Source: Amycolatopsis solani (GTDB lineage: Bacteria > Actinomycetota > Actinomycetes > Mycobacteriales > Pseudonocardiaceae). Taken from it: a stretch of DNA of 64,000 bases. The stretch is taken from the NCBI RefSeq assembly GCF_033441515.1, contig NZ_JAWQJT010000002.1, positions 1,984,001-2,048,000 on the forward strand. The letters run 5' to 3'. This document shows positions 36,497 to 44,747 of the stretch, in pieces (position 1 is the first letter of the stretch; every line of letters begins with the position of its first letter). The position numbers and the translations under genes are program-made. The notes under the pieces were generated by a model that saw nothing but the letters and a program-made list of their open reading frames with translations, was not told the DNA's origin and made no database searches.

Positions 36497-36525
36497 GCCC
36501 GGCCTCCGGTCACCGGAGGCCGGGC
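36497..36525. terminator. Bidirectional terminator
   Basis: gcccggcctccggt (36497-36510) and its complement (36512-36525) form a 14-bp stem between the convergent genes ending at 36491 and 36531. Confidence 0.85.
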
Positions 36526-36530
36526 CGTCT

Positions 36531-37112
36531 TCAGCCGAAGTGGACGCGGCCCAGCAGGTCGTCCACCAGCTCCGGCAGCGGGCGTTCGTCCGCGCTTTCC
36601 AGCCACAGCACGGCCCCGGTCCGCAACGCGGCGAGGAACGTCGCCGCCATCAGCCGGGCCGTCCCCTCGTCCAGCTCGGGACCCCGCGCCACCAGCACGG
36701 CCGCCAGGTCGCGCTCCAGGGTGATCTGGTCGCCCGCCTGCCGGGCCAGCAGCGACGGGTGCCGCCGCAGCAGGCGCAGCTGCGCGACCCACTCGCGGTC
36801 GGGCGTGCCCCCCGCGCGGTTCAGCTCACGGCTCGCCGCGCGCAACGCCGGCCAGGGCCCCTCGCCGGCCGGCCTGCCCTCGACCAGCGACACCAGCTCC
36901 CGGGTGCGCTCGCGGTCGGCGTGCAGGACCGCGTCCTCCTTGTTCGCGAAGTAGTTGGAGAACGTCCGGCGCGAGACGCCCACGGCGTCGGCGATGTCCT
37001 CGACCGTCACGCCGTCGAGCCCGCGCTCCATCGCCAGGCGCAGCGCGGCCTCGTGCAGCGACTGCCGCGTCGCCGCCTTCTTGCGGTCGCGCAGCGAGCC
37101 GGGGATGTCCAT
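36531..37112 (-). CDS. TetR-family regulator of the adjacent exporter
   Basis: 193 residues. Helix-turn-helix DGVTVEDIADAVGVSRRTFSNYFANKEDA at ~33-61, helical ligand domain after. ATG 37112. It is divergent from a DHA2 exporter with two inverted 15-bp sites in the 87-bp gap, the standard arrangement for a drug-responsive local repressor. Confidence 0.88.
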   Translation of the reverse strand: MDIPGSLRDRKKAATRQSLHEAALRLAMERGLDGVTVEDIADAVGVSRRTFSNYFANKEDAVLHADRERTRELVSLVEGRPAGEGPWPALRAASRELNRAGGTPDREWVAQLRLLRRHPSLLARQAGDQITLERDLAAVLVARGPELDEGTARLMAATFLAALRTGAVLWLESADERPLPELVDDLLGRVHFG

Positions 37113-37138
37113 GCGGGCAGCCTAGCGACGGGATTAAG

Positions 37139-37170
37139 TTGCTCATTGTGCAAGTTTGCCCAATGAGCAA
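37139..37170. promoter_or_regulatory. Double TetR operator (two inverted 15-bp sites)
   Basis: ttgctcattgtgcaa (37139-37153) and ttgcccaatgagcaa (37156-37170). Each has TTGC...GCAA ends, and the second read in reverse matches the first at 14 of 15 positions. Placed midway between the divergent TetR and exporter genes. Confidence 0.85.
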
Positions 37171-37199
37171 TACTTGCCCGGATCGTGCGAAGGGATGCC

Positions 37200-38768
37200 A
37201 TGAAGTCCGAAACCACCGACCCGTCCGGGGCGATGCGGCACCGCGAGGTGCTCGAATCGCTGTCCGGCCTGCTGCTGGCCCTGTTCGTGGCCATGATCAG
37301 CTCGACCGTCGTGTCGACGTCGCTGCCGCTGATCATCGGCTCGCTGAACGGCACCCAGGCGCAGTACACCTGGGTCGTCACGGCCACGCTGCTGGCGGCG
37401 ACGGCCACCACCCCGATCTGGGGCAAGCTCGCCGACCTGTTCAACAAGAAGACGCTGGTCCAGGTCGCGATCGTGATCTTCGTGGCCGGCTCCACGATCA
37501 GCGGGTTCAGCCAGGACCCCGGGCAGCTGATCGCGGCGCGCGCGTTCCAGGGCATCGGCGTCGGCGGCCTGCAGGCGCTGGTCCAGGTGGTGATCGCGGC
37601 GATCATCCCGCCGCGCGAGCGCGGCCGGTACAACGGCTACCTCGGCGCCGTGATGGCGGTCGCCACGGTCGGCGGGCCGCTGCTGGGCGGCCTGATCGTG
37701 GACGTGCCGTGGCTGGGGTGGCGCTGGTGCTTCTTCGTCGGCGTCCCGATCGCGGTGCTCGCGTTCGCCGTGCTGCAGCGGACCCTGAAGCTGGAAACCG
37801 TGCGCCGCGACGACGTGAAGGTCGACTACCTCGGCGCCGGGCTGATCGCGGCCGGCGTCAGCGTGCTGCTGATCTGGGTCTCGTTCGTCGGCAACTCCTT
37901 CGACTGGCTCTCCTGGCAAACCGGCGTCATGGTCGCGGGCGGGCTCGTGCTGCTCGCGCTCGCCGTGCTGGTGGAGACGAAGGTGCGCGAACCCGTCGTG
38001 CCGCTGGAGATCGTCGTCCAGCGCACCCCTGCGCTGGCGATCATCGCGAGCCTCGCGGTCGGCATGGCGATGTTCGGCGGTGCGGTGTTCCTCGGCCAGT
38101 ACTTCCAGATCGGCCGCGGCTACACGCCCACCCAAGCGGGCCTGCTGACCATGCCGCTGATGGCGGGCGTGCTCGTGTCCTCGACCGTCTCCGGACGGCT
38201 GATCAGCCGCACCGGCAAGATCAAGCCGTACATCGTGGCCGGCACGATCGTCCTGGTCCTCGGCTTCCTCGGGCTCGGCACGGTCGACCACGCCACCCCG
38301 CTGTGGATCGTCGGGATCGCGATGGCCGTGGTCGGCGCCGGCGTGGGCATGACCATGCAGAACCTCGTGCTGGCCGTGCAGAACGACGTCCCGCTGCGCG
38401 ACCTCGGCGCGGCGAGCGCATCGGTGACGTTCTTCCGGTCCCTCGGCGGCACCATCGGCGTCTCGGTGCTCGGCGCCGTCCTCGCCAACCGCGTCTCCGC
38501 CGACCTGGCCGCCGCCCTGCACGTGCCGGCGGGCCAGGCGTCGACGGGCGGAGTCAGCGCGCTGAACCTCAAGGCGCTGCCACCGCAGGTCCAGACGGTC
38601 GTGCACACGGTGTACGGCGACGCGACCGCGCACATCTTCCTCATCTCGGCGGCCGTCGCGGTCGTCGGCGTGCTGGCGGCGCTGCTGCTGAAGCCGATCA
38701 CCCTCCGTACGACGATCGACCTGGCGGAGCCGGCGGAACCGGCCGCGGCGGAACCGGCCAAGCGGTAA
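37200..38768 (+). CDS. MFS drug exporter, DHA2 (EmrB/QacA) family
   Basis: 522 residues, fourteen membrane helices. VSTSLPLIIGSLNG, KLADLFNKKT (motif A) and VMAVATVGGPLLGG (motif C) identify the DHA2 family. ATG 37200 has GAAGGGA just upstream. It is divergent from its probable TetR repressor and 11 bp ahead of the universal stress protein gene, so those two are likely co-transcribed. Confidence 0.88.
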   Translation: MKSETTDPSGAMRHREVLESLSGLLLALFVAMISSTVVSTSLPLIIGSLNGTQAQYTWVVTATLLAATATTPIWGKLADLFNKKTLVQVAIVIFVAGSTISGFSQDPGQLIAARAFQGIGVGGLQALVQVVIAAIIPPRERGRYNGYLGAVMAVATVGGPLLGGLIVDVPWLGWRWCFFVGVPIAVLAFAVLQRTLKLETVRRDDVKVDYLGAGLIAAGVSVLLIWVSFVGNSFDWLSWQTGVMVAGGLVLLALAVLVETKVREPVVPLEIVVQRTPALAIIASLAVGMAMFGGAVFLGQYFQIGRGYTPTQAGLLTMPLMAGVLVSSTVSGRLISRTGKIKPYIVAGTIVLVLGFLGLGTVDHATPLWIVGIAMAVVGAGVGMTMQNLVLAVQNDVPLRDLGAASASVTFFRSLGGTIGVSVLGAVLANRVSADLAAALHVPAGQASTGGVSALNLKALPPQVQTVVHTVYGDATAHIFLISAAVAVVGVLAALLLKPITLRTTIDLAEPAEPAAAEPAKR

Positions 38769-38779
38769 GGAAGACGACG

Positions 38780-39265
38780 ATGAGCGGCGACGGGGCCGGC
38801 GCGTTCCAGTCCACGGTGGAGCACTTCGGCCCGCGCCGGGACCCGGCGGCGCGGGCCATCCTGGCCGGGGTGGACGGCTCCGACACGGCCATGCGGGCGG
38901 CGGCCTTCGCCTTCGGCATGGCCCGCCGCCAGGCCGGCAGGCTGATCGTCGCCTTCGTCGGCTGCCCCGCCCCGCTGCTGCCGCTGCGGCCGGCCGTCGC
39001 GGCCCTGATCGAGCACGAAACGATCACCCACCTGGCCGCGGAACTGCGCGGCCAGATGCGCGAAGCGGCGGACGAGCTGGGAGTACCGGTCACGTTCGTG
39101 ACGGCGTTCGGCGACCCGTACGCGACGCTGCGCGACACCGCGGACCGGTGCCAGGCCGACACGGTGGTGGTCGGCGCCTCCCAGAAGGCGGGGCACCGGT
39201 TCGCGGGTTCGGTCGCGACGAAGCTCATCCGGGCGGGGCACTGGCCGGTCCTCGTAGTCCCCTGA
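38780..39265 (+). CDS. Universal stress protein (UspA domain)
   Basis: 161 residues. Single Usp domain: ILAGVDGSDTAMRAAAFA at the N-terminal strand and the ATP-binding loop VVGASQKAGHRFAGSVATK (G-2x-G-9x-S type) near the C-terminus. It probably binds ATP and acts in stress adaptation. The ATG overlaps an AAGGAAG ribosome site within the 11-bp gap after the exporter, indicating an operon. Confidence 0.82.
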   Translation: MSGDGAGAFQSTVEHFGPRRDPAARAILAGVDGSDTAMRAAAFAFGMARRQAGRLIVAFVGCPAPLLPLRPAVAALIEHETITHLAAELRGQMREAADELGVPVTFVTAFGDPYATLRDTADRCQADTVVVGASQKAGHRFAGSVATKLIRAGHWPVLVVP

Positions 39266-39346
39266 GGACGGTTTGCCGACCCCACCCGCGCGGGTACTCC
39301 ACCGGGAAGGCCAAAGACGGAGAACAGGAGTGCCGGCGAGAGGACC

Positions 39347-40438
39347 GTGATGCCGCACGACGACCCGCAGGTCAGCCTGCACACCGCCGAGTCGGCGCTC
39401 GTCCTGCGCTTGCGGGGCGAGTTCGCCGGCGCCGCGGGCGAGCGGTTCGCCCAAGAGCTCGCCGACGACACCGCGACGCTGCCGCCACCCCGGTTCCTCA
39501 TCCTGGACCTGCGCGAAGTGTCCGCATTGTCGGCCGCCGGGGCGAGGCTGCTCGGGCTGTTCGCCGAACACCACCTCGAGCAGGGCGTCCACGCGGCCGC
39601 GGTGCTCGGCGGGAACCAGCCGGTGGGCCGGGTCGTGCGCGCCGTGATCCCCGGCGCGCTCTTGCCGATCCACGCGACGGTCGACGCCGCGCTCGCCACC
39701 CGGCCGGCGTCGGCCCGGCCCGGCGACGGGCTCGGGGAGCAGCTCGCCGCACTGACCCGCGTGCTGCTCGACGCCGCCACCGTCGAGCAGGCGCTGCGGC
39801 AGGTCGCGTCGGCCGCCGTCGTGGTCATCCCGCACTCCGAGCTGGTCAGCGTCACCGTGCGGGACCAGGCGGGCCGGTACTCCACCCCGTTCCAGACCGG
39901 TGCCGTCGCCGCCGAACTGGACCGCGCCCAGTACGAGGCCGGCCGCGGCCCCTGCGTCGACGCGGCGCGGCCCGACGGCCCGGGCTACACGCTCGCCCAG
40001 GACCTCTCCGGCACCACGCCGTGGCCGCAGTTCGCCGCCGCGGCCACCCGCCACGGGTTCGGCTCGGTGCTGTCCACCGCCCTGCAGCCGGCCGGCGAGC
40101 CGGCGGCGATCCGCGGCGCGCTGAACGTCTACAGCCACCGCGACGGCATCACCGAGGACGACCGCCACCGCGCGCTCCTGCTGGCCACGCACGGCTCGCT
40201 CGCGCTGGCCCGCAGCCAGGCGGCCGAAGTCGCCGAGCTCCGCGACGCCCACCTGCACCGCGCGATCGAATCCCGCGACGTCATCGGCCAGGCCAAGGGC
40301 ATCCTGATGGCCCGCCAAGGCCTCACCGCCGAGCGGGCCTTCGAAGTGCTGCGCCGGACGTCCCAGGACCTCAACGTCAAGCTCGCCGACATCGCCACCA
40401 CCCTGGTCGACCGGCACAGGAGGGTCCCGCCGCGGTGA
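39347..40438 (+). CDS. STAS-GAF-ANTAR protein (putative RNA-binding antiterminator)
   Basis: 363 residues, three domains: STAS-like (~8-115, with LILDLREVSALSAAGARLLG), GAF (~130-290, with QYEAGRGPCVDA and GFGSVLSTAL), and ANTAR (~305-357, RDVIGQAKGILMARQG and ERAFEVLRRTSQDLN). ANTAR domains bind paired RNA hairpins and prevent termination; the GAF would sense a ligand. The STAS fusion is an uncommon addition that may link it to sigma-factor partner switching. GTG 39347 is directly followed by an in-frame ATG (39350) with GAGAGGA upstream; either may be used. Confidence 0.85.
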   Translation: MMPHDDPQVSLHTAESALVLRLRGEFAGAAGERFAQELADDTATLPPPRFLILDLREVSALSAAGARLLGLFAEHHLEQGVHAAAVLGGNQPVGRVVRAVIPGALLPIHATVDAALATRPASARPGDGLGEQLAALTRVLLDAATVEQALRQVASAAVVVIPHSELVSVTVRDQAGRYSTPFQTGAVAAELDRAQYEAGRGPCVDAARPDGPGYTLAQDLSGTTPWPQFAAAATRHGFGSVLSTALQPAGEPAAIRGALNVYSHRDGITEDDRHRALLLATHGSLALARSQAAEVAELRDAHLHRAIESRDVIGQAKGILMARQGLTAERAFEVLRRTSQDLNVKLADIATTLVDRHRRVPPR

Positions 40439-40505
40439 GCCGGGCGACCCTCCACATCGGACGGTAGGCTCGGCCGCGACCTGCCGACGCGAGCCGTGGA
40501 GCCCG

Positions 40506-41765
40506 ATGTTCATCCCCGCACTGCTGGTGCTCTCGGCCGCGTACCTGCTCCGCTCGCTCCTGGCGGCGCGGCTGGACCGCTGGAACATCGCGGCCCCGGT
40601 GCTCATGGTGGGGTGCGGGGCCGCGGCCGCCCTGACCGTGGCGCCGGACGCGCTGGTCGAGGTCTTCAACACCGAGATCGCCCAGCACGTCGCCGAGCTC
40701 ATCCTCGCGATGCTGCTGTTCGTCGACGCCACCGAGGTCCGCGGCGGACGGCTGTGGGGCCGCTCCCCCGGCCTGGTCGCGCGCGTCCTGCTCATCGCCA
40801 TGCCGCTGAGCATCGCGCTGGCGGTGCTGCTCGGGGCCGTGTTGCTGCCGGACCTGTCGTGGCCGCTGCTCCTGCTGATCGCGTGCATCGTGATCCCGAG
40901 CGACTTCGCCGCGGCCGAGCGCGTGGTCCGCGACCGCGCCCTGCCGGCGCCGGTGCGCGGGGTGCTCAACATCGAAAGCGGCTACAACGACGGGCTGGTC
41001 TCGCCGGTGTTCCTGTTCGCGCTGATCCTGGCGCGGACCGACAACGAGCAGAACACCCCGGAAGACGCGCTGGCCACGGCGCTGCCGTTCGCCATCAAGG
41101 CGATCATCATGGGTGCCGCCGTCGGCGCGCTGATCGGGCTCCTGCTGTTCCTGGCCGCCCGGGCGGGCTGGACGTCCGCCCACGGCCGCCGCGTCGCCGT
41201 CCTGACGGCGCCCCTGCTGGCCTACGCGGCGACCGTCGCCGTCGGCGGCAACGGGTTCGTGGCCTCGTTCGTGTGCGGCATCGCGTTCCGGTACGTCTTC
41301 CGCGGCAGCGCCGCCTCCTACATCCGCAAGGTGCCGGAGCGAGCCCGCGACATCCTGACCAGCCCCACGGCCGAACTGCAGCTGCTGGAGGAGGTCACCG
41401 GCCTGCTGACCATGGGCATGTGGTTCGTGGTCGGCGCGATCAGCGTGCTCGTCGTCCGGTTCGGGCTGAGCTGGCAGGTCGTCGTGTTCTGCCTCGCCGC
41501 ACTCACGGTCCTGCGCATCGGGCCGGTGCTGCTGTCCCTGCTCCGGACGGACCTGTCCGGCCGCGACCGGTTCCTCGTCGGCGCGCTCGGCCCCCGCGGG
41601 ACGACGTCGATCGTCTTCGGCCTGCTCGCGCTCAACGGCCTCGCCACGGGCGACGAAGACGTCGTGCTGACGATCACCGTGGTCTGCGTCCTGGGCAGCG
41701 TGGTCCTGCACGGGATCGGGTCGGCGCCGCTCATCGCCCGCTTCGGGGCGGGGCGTCGCAGTTAA
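40506..41765 (+). CDS. Cation:proton antiporter (CPA1/NhaP-like)
   Basis: 419 residues with about twelve membrane helices. VIPSDFAAAERVV and NIESGYNDGLVSPV carry the paired acidic residues of CPA1 antiporters, and LGPRGTTSIVFGLLAL is the conserved late helix. It should exchange Na+ or K+ for protons. ATG 40506 lies 67 bp after the ANTAR gene. It ends 41 bp before the next exporter gene on the same strand. Confidence 0.85.
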   Translation: MFIPALLVLSAAYLLRSLLAARLDRWNIAAPVLMVGCGAAAALTVAPDALVEVFNTEIAQHVAELILAMLLFVDATEVRGGRLWGRSPGLVARVLLIAMPLSIALAVLLGAVLLPDLSWPLLLLIACIVIPSDFAAAERVVRDRALPAPVRGVLNIESGYNDGLVSPVFLFALILARTDNEQNTPEDALATALPFAIKAIIMGAAVGALIGLLLFLAARAGWTSAHGRRVAVLTAPLLAYAATVAVGGNGFVASFVCGIAFRYVFRGSAASYIRKVPERARDILTSPTAELQLLEEVTGLLTMGMWFVVGAISVLVVRFGLSWQVVVFCLAALTVLRIGPVLLSLLRTDLSGRDRFLVGALGPRGTTSIVFGLLALNGLATGDEDVVLTITVVCVLGSVVLHGIGSAPLIARFGAGRRS

Positions 41766-41806
41766 ATCACTTGGGTCACGAGCCCCGCTTCGGCAGGGTG
41801 GTGATC

Positions 41807-43015
41807 ATGGCGAGCAGATGGGTCCGGTTGCAGGCCGTAGCGGTGTCCGGTTCGTCCGCCGAAGGCCTGATGCTGGCCGCGTTGCCGCTGCTCGCCGTGT
41901 CCGTCACGACCGACCCGCGCGCGATCTCGCTCGTCAACGTCGCCGGGCAGGCGCCGTGGCTGCTGCTGTCGCTGTTCGCCGGGGTGCTCATCGACCGCGT
42001 GCGGCGGACTGCCGTGCTCGCCTGGGCGTACGCCGTGCAGGTCGGGGCCGCGCTCGTGCTGGCGGCCGTCGCGTCGGCCGGGCTGCTGAGCTTGCCCGTG
42101 CTGCTCGTCGTCGCCTTCGTCGTCACCTCGGCGCAGGTGCTCGGCGACGGCGCCAGCGGGGCGCTCGTGCCCGAGCTGGTCGAGCCGGACCGCCTGGCCC
42201 ACGCCAACGCGCGGCTGACGGTGATCGACCGGGGCGTGGTCCAGTTCGTCGTGCCCCCGCTGACGGGCTTCCTGGTCGTCGTCGGCGCCGGTGCGCCCGC
42301 GTGGCTGGCGGCGGCGTGCGCGCTGCTCGCGCTGCTGCTGACCCGGCGCATCCCGTCGACGGCCGTGGTCGCCGCACGCACCCACCCGCTGCGTGACCTG
42401 TCGGCCGGCCTCACCCACCTCGTGCGGACGCCGCTGCTGCGGTCGATCACGCTGAACGTGGCGCTGGGCTCGTTCGCCGCCAGCGCCGGCAACTCCATGT
42501 TCGTGCTGTACGCGACCCAGATCCTGCACGTCGACGCGGTCGGCTACGGCCTGCTGCTGGCCTGCCTCGCCGTCGGCTGGGTGGTGTCGTCGTTCGTGGT
42601 CCAGCGGATCGTCGACCGCCTCGGCTACGCCTGGTCGATGCGGCTGGCGCAGAGCCTGGGCGCGGTGGCCCCGCTGCTGCTGGCGGTGCTCCCGCCGTGG
42701 CCACCGCTGATCGGCGTGGTCCTCGTGTTCCTGACCTCGACGGTGCTGGTCTGGAACGTCTGTTCCCAGTCCAGCCGCCAGCGCTTCACCCCGGCCCCGC
42801 TCCTGGGCCGGGTGCTGACCAGCCACCGGGCACTGGCCTGGGGACTGACGCCGTTGGGCGCGCTGACGGGCGGACTGGTCGCGGCGCATTGGAGCCTGCG
42901 GGGCGTCTGGGTGGTGGCGGCCGCGGTGCAGGCGCTGAGCGCGGTCCTGGTGTGGATCCAGCTTTCGCCGGCGGCGTTCCGGCGGACCGAGGAATTGGCC
43001 GCAGCGGCGGCTTAG
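41807..43015 (+). CDS. MFS exporter, EntS-like (MFS_3)
   Basis: 402 residues, twelve membrane helices. PWLLLSLFAGVLIDRVRR (motif A-like), ARLTVIDRGVVQFVVPPLTGFL and LTSHRALAWGLTPLGALTGG resemble EntS-type siderophore or drug exporters. ATG 41807 is chosen; GTGs at 41798 and 41801 in frame are possible. No siderophore genes are adjacent. The last 4 bp overlap the convergent membrane-protein gene. Confidence 0.8.
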   Translation: MASRWVRLQAVAVSGSSAEGLMLAALPLLAVSVTTDPRAISLVNVAGQAPWLLLSLFAGVLIDRVRRTAVLAWAYAVQVGAALVLAAVASAGLLSLPVLLVVAFVVTSAQVLGDGASGALVPELVEPDRLAHANARLTVIDRGVVQFVVPPLTGFLVVVGAGAPAWLAAACALLALLLTRRIPSTAVVAARTHPLRDLSAGLTHLVRTPLLRSITLNVALGSFAASAGNSMFVLYATQILHVDAVGYGLLLACLAVGWVVSSFVVQRIVDRLGYAWSMRLAQSLGAVAPLLLAVLPPWPPLIGVVLVFLTSTVLVWNVCSQSSRQRFTPAPLLGRVLTSHRALAWGLTPLGALTGGLVAAHWSLRGVWVVAAAVQALSAVLVWIQLSPAAFRRTEELAAAAA

Positions 43016-43749
43016 GCGGGTCGGCCGAGCAGCACCGACCACTGACCCCGAAGCCGGGCCGCGGCCGAGAACGCGGCGAGCGAGGCGAGGGCGAAGACGG
43101 CCGCGATCCCCAGGAAACTGCCCTGCCAGGCCAGTTCGGGGTACTTCGCGATCGGCGCACCGGCGAACCAGACGTCGAGGACCAGCTCGATGAAGACCAC
43201 GAACGCGGTGGTCACCACCAGCACGATCATCGGCAGGTTCGCGATCCACACCCCGAGGTTGCCGATCCAGGCCGGCCGCGCGACCGTGAGGGCGAGCAGC
43301 ACCAGCAGCAACGGCACGTAGATCGAGCTGAAGAAGCTGTAGCCCAGCCAGTCGATCCGGTAGAACAGCTCGTGCGGCGGCAAGCTGAACATGTTCTGCT
43401 TCGGACCCGTGAACTCGGCGGGTGCCTTGTAGTAGGCGTAGTAGAGGATGTTGCCCATCACGACGGCGGCGAAGGCCCACGCCGCTTCCAGGACGAGCAC
43501 CAGCGCGGTCACCCCGAGCGCGGCACCCAGCCGCCCGCGCGGGGTGCGGGTGATCCGGTCGCCGATCTCCTTCGCCGCGCGAGCCGCCTTGATCGTCTTC
43601 TTGCCGAGGTCCAGCCAGGACGTGACGAATCCGTGCAGGAGGAACAGGGTCAGCACGATGCCGGGGAACAGCGACCACCCGAGCACCACCTCGGCCAGGT
43701 CGTCCGGTCCCATGAGGTACTGCTTGATGAACTCGTTGATCGCGTCCAT
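43012..43749 (-). CDS. Integral membrane protein of unknown function
   Basis: 245 residues with five or six hydrophobic segments (for example VVLGWSLFPGIVLTLFLLHG, AALGVTALVLVLEAAW, VPLLLVLLALTVARP, LPMIVLVVTTAFVVFIELVL) and a basic amphipathic segment KKTIKAARAAKEIGDRI. No family was recognised. ATG 43749 has GGAGGG 4 bases upstream, next to a small hairpin (43758-43775). Convergent with the EntS-like exporter. Confidence 0.6.
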   Translation of the reverse strand: MDAINEFIKQYLMGPDDLAEVVLGWSLFPGIVLTLFLLHGFVTSWLDLGKKTIKAARAAKEIGDRITRTPRGRLGAALGVTALVLVLEAAWAFAAVVMGNILYYAYYKAPAEFTGPKQNMFSLPPHELFYRIDWLGYSFFSSIYVPLLLVLLALTVARPAWIGNLGVWIANLPMIVLVVTTAFVVFIELVLDVWFAGAPIAKYPELAWQGSFLGIAAVFALASLAAFSAAARLRGQWSVLLGRPA

Positions 43750-43811
43750 GGTTCCCTCCGGGCAGTCCTGCCCGGGAAGGTCGCGGGAACTCCGGCCGCT
43801 GTTACGTGGCA

Positions 43812-43852
43812 CCGGGTGGCGCGCCGGGTCGGGGCACCGGCGCGCCGCCCGG
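43812..43852. terminator. Terminator of the amino-sugar operon
   Basis: ccgggtggcgcgccgg (43812-43827) pairs with ccggcgcgccgcccgg (43837-43852) apart from one T/G position, with a 9-base loop. It is 4 bp beyond the ROK kinase stop on the minus strand. Confidence 0.8.
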
Positions 43853-43856
43853 ACGG

Positions 43857-44747
43857 TTACTCGCCCAATGCCAGCGCCACCGCGCCGAGCAGGGACGCGT
43901 CCTGGTCGAAGCGGGCCGAGACCAGCTCCGGCGGGAACGGGACCGCGTGGGCGAGGCGGTCCGCCAGTGCCGGGAGCAGGACGTCCGCCGAGCGGACCAG
44001 GCCGCCGCCGACCGCGATGCGCTGGGGGTCCAGGAAGATCGCCAGGTTGGCCACGTGCATCGACAGCTCGTCGAGTGCCGCCGTCACCAGTTCCTTGGCC
44101 TCGACGTTCTCCTTGGCCAGTGCGAACAGCTCCCCGGCGGTGACCGGGCGGCCGAGCAATTCGCTCGCCCGGCCGCCCAGCCCACGCCCACCGACGGCTT
44201 CTTCGAGCGGCGCCGCTCCGCTCGCGAAACCCTCGGTGTCCTGCGGCGAGAGCAGGTTGTACCCGATCTCGCCCGCAGCTCCGTTGGCGCCGGTCAGCAC
44301 CCGGCCGCCGACCAGCACCGCCGCCGCGATGCCCGTACCCAGGGAGAGGAACACCGCCGGGTCGGCCCCGGCCAGCGCGCCCCAGCGCCATTCCGCCAGC
44401 GCCGCCGCCTTCGCGTCCGTGCCCACCGAGATCGGCGTGCCGGGGAACTCCGCCGCCACCAGCTCCGCCAGGTGCAGCTGCTCCCAGCCCGGCACGTTCG
44501 GCGCGAGCAGGATCTCCTCCGGCAGCACGATCCCCGGGCTGACGACGCCGATCGCGGCCGGCACCGCACCCGTGTCGGCCAGGAGCGAGCGCGCCCCGGC
44601 CAGCGCCCGCACCACCACCTGCTCGGCGCCCGCGTGCGCGTCGGTGTCCAGCCGGCGCGTGGCCAGCAGGGTGCCGTCGCGGTCGGCGATCCCCAGCGCC
44701 ACCTTCGTGCCGCCGAAGTCGATGCCGAGAATCCGGTCCCCGCTCAC
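43857..44747 (-). CDS. ROK-family sugar kinase
   Basis: 296 residues. ILGIDFGGTKVALGI (ATP phosphate loop), ALAEWRWGALAG, SLGTGIAAAVLVGG and GANGAAGEIGYN are ROK motifs. The C-x-C-G-x-x-G-C zinc motif of many ROK kinases is absent here. It probably phosphorylates a hexose or amino sugar released by the coupled GH2 enzyme. GTG 44747 overlaps the GH2 stop (GTGA). Last gene of a three-gene operon. Confidence 0.83.
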   Translation of the reverse strand: MSGDRILGIDFGGTKVALGIADRDGTLLATRRLDTDAHAGAEQVVVRALAGARSLLADTGAVPAAIGVVSPGIVLPEEILLAPNVPGWEQLHLAELVAAEFPGTPISVGTDAKAAALAEWRWGALAGADPAVFLSLGTGIAAAVLVGGRVLTGANGAAGEIGYNLLSPQDTEGFASGAAPLEEAVGGRGLGGRASELLGRPVTAGELFALAKENVEAKELVTAALDELSMHVANLAIFLDPQRIAVGGGLVRSADVLLPALADRLAHAVPFPPELVSARFDQDASLLGAVALALGE

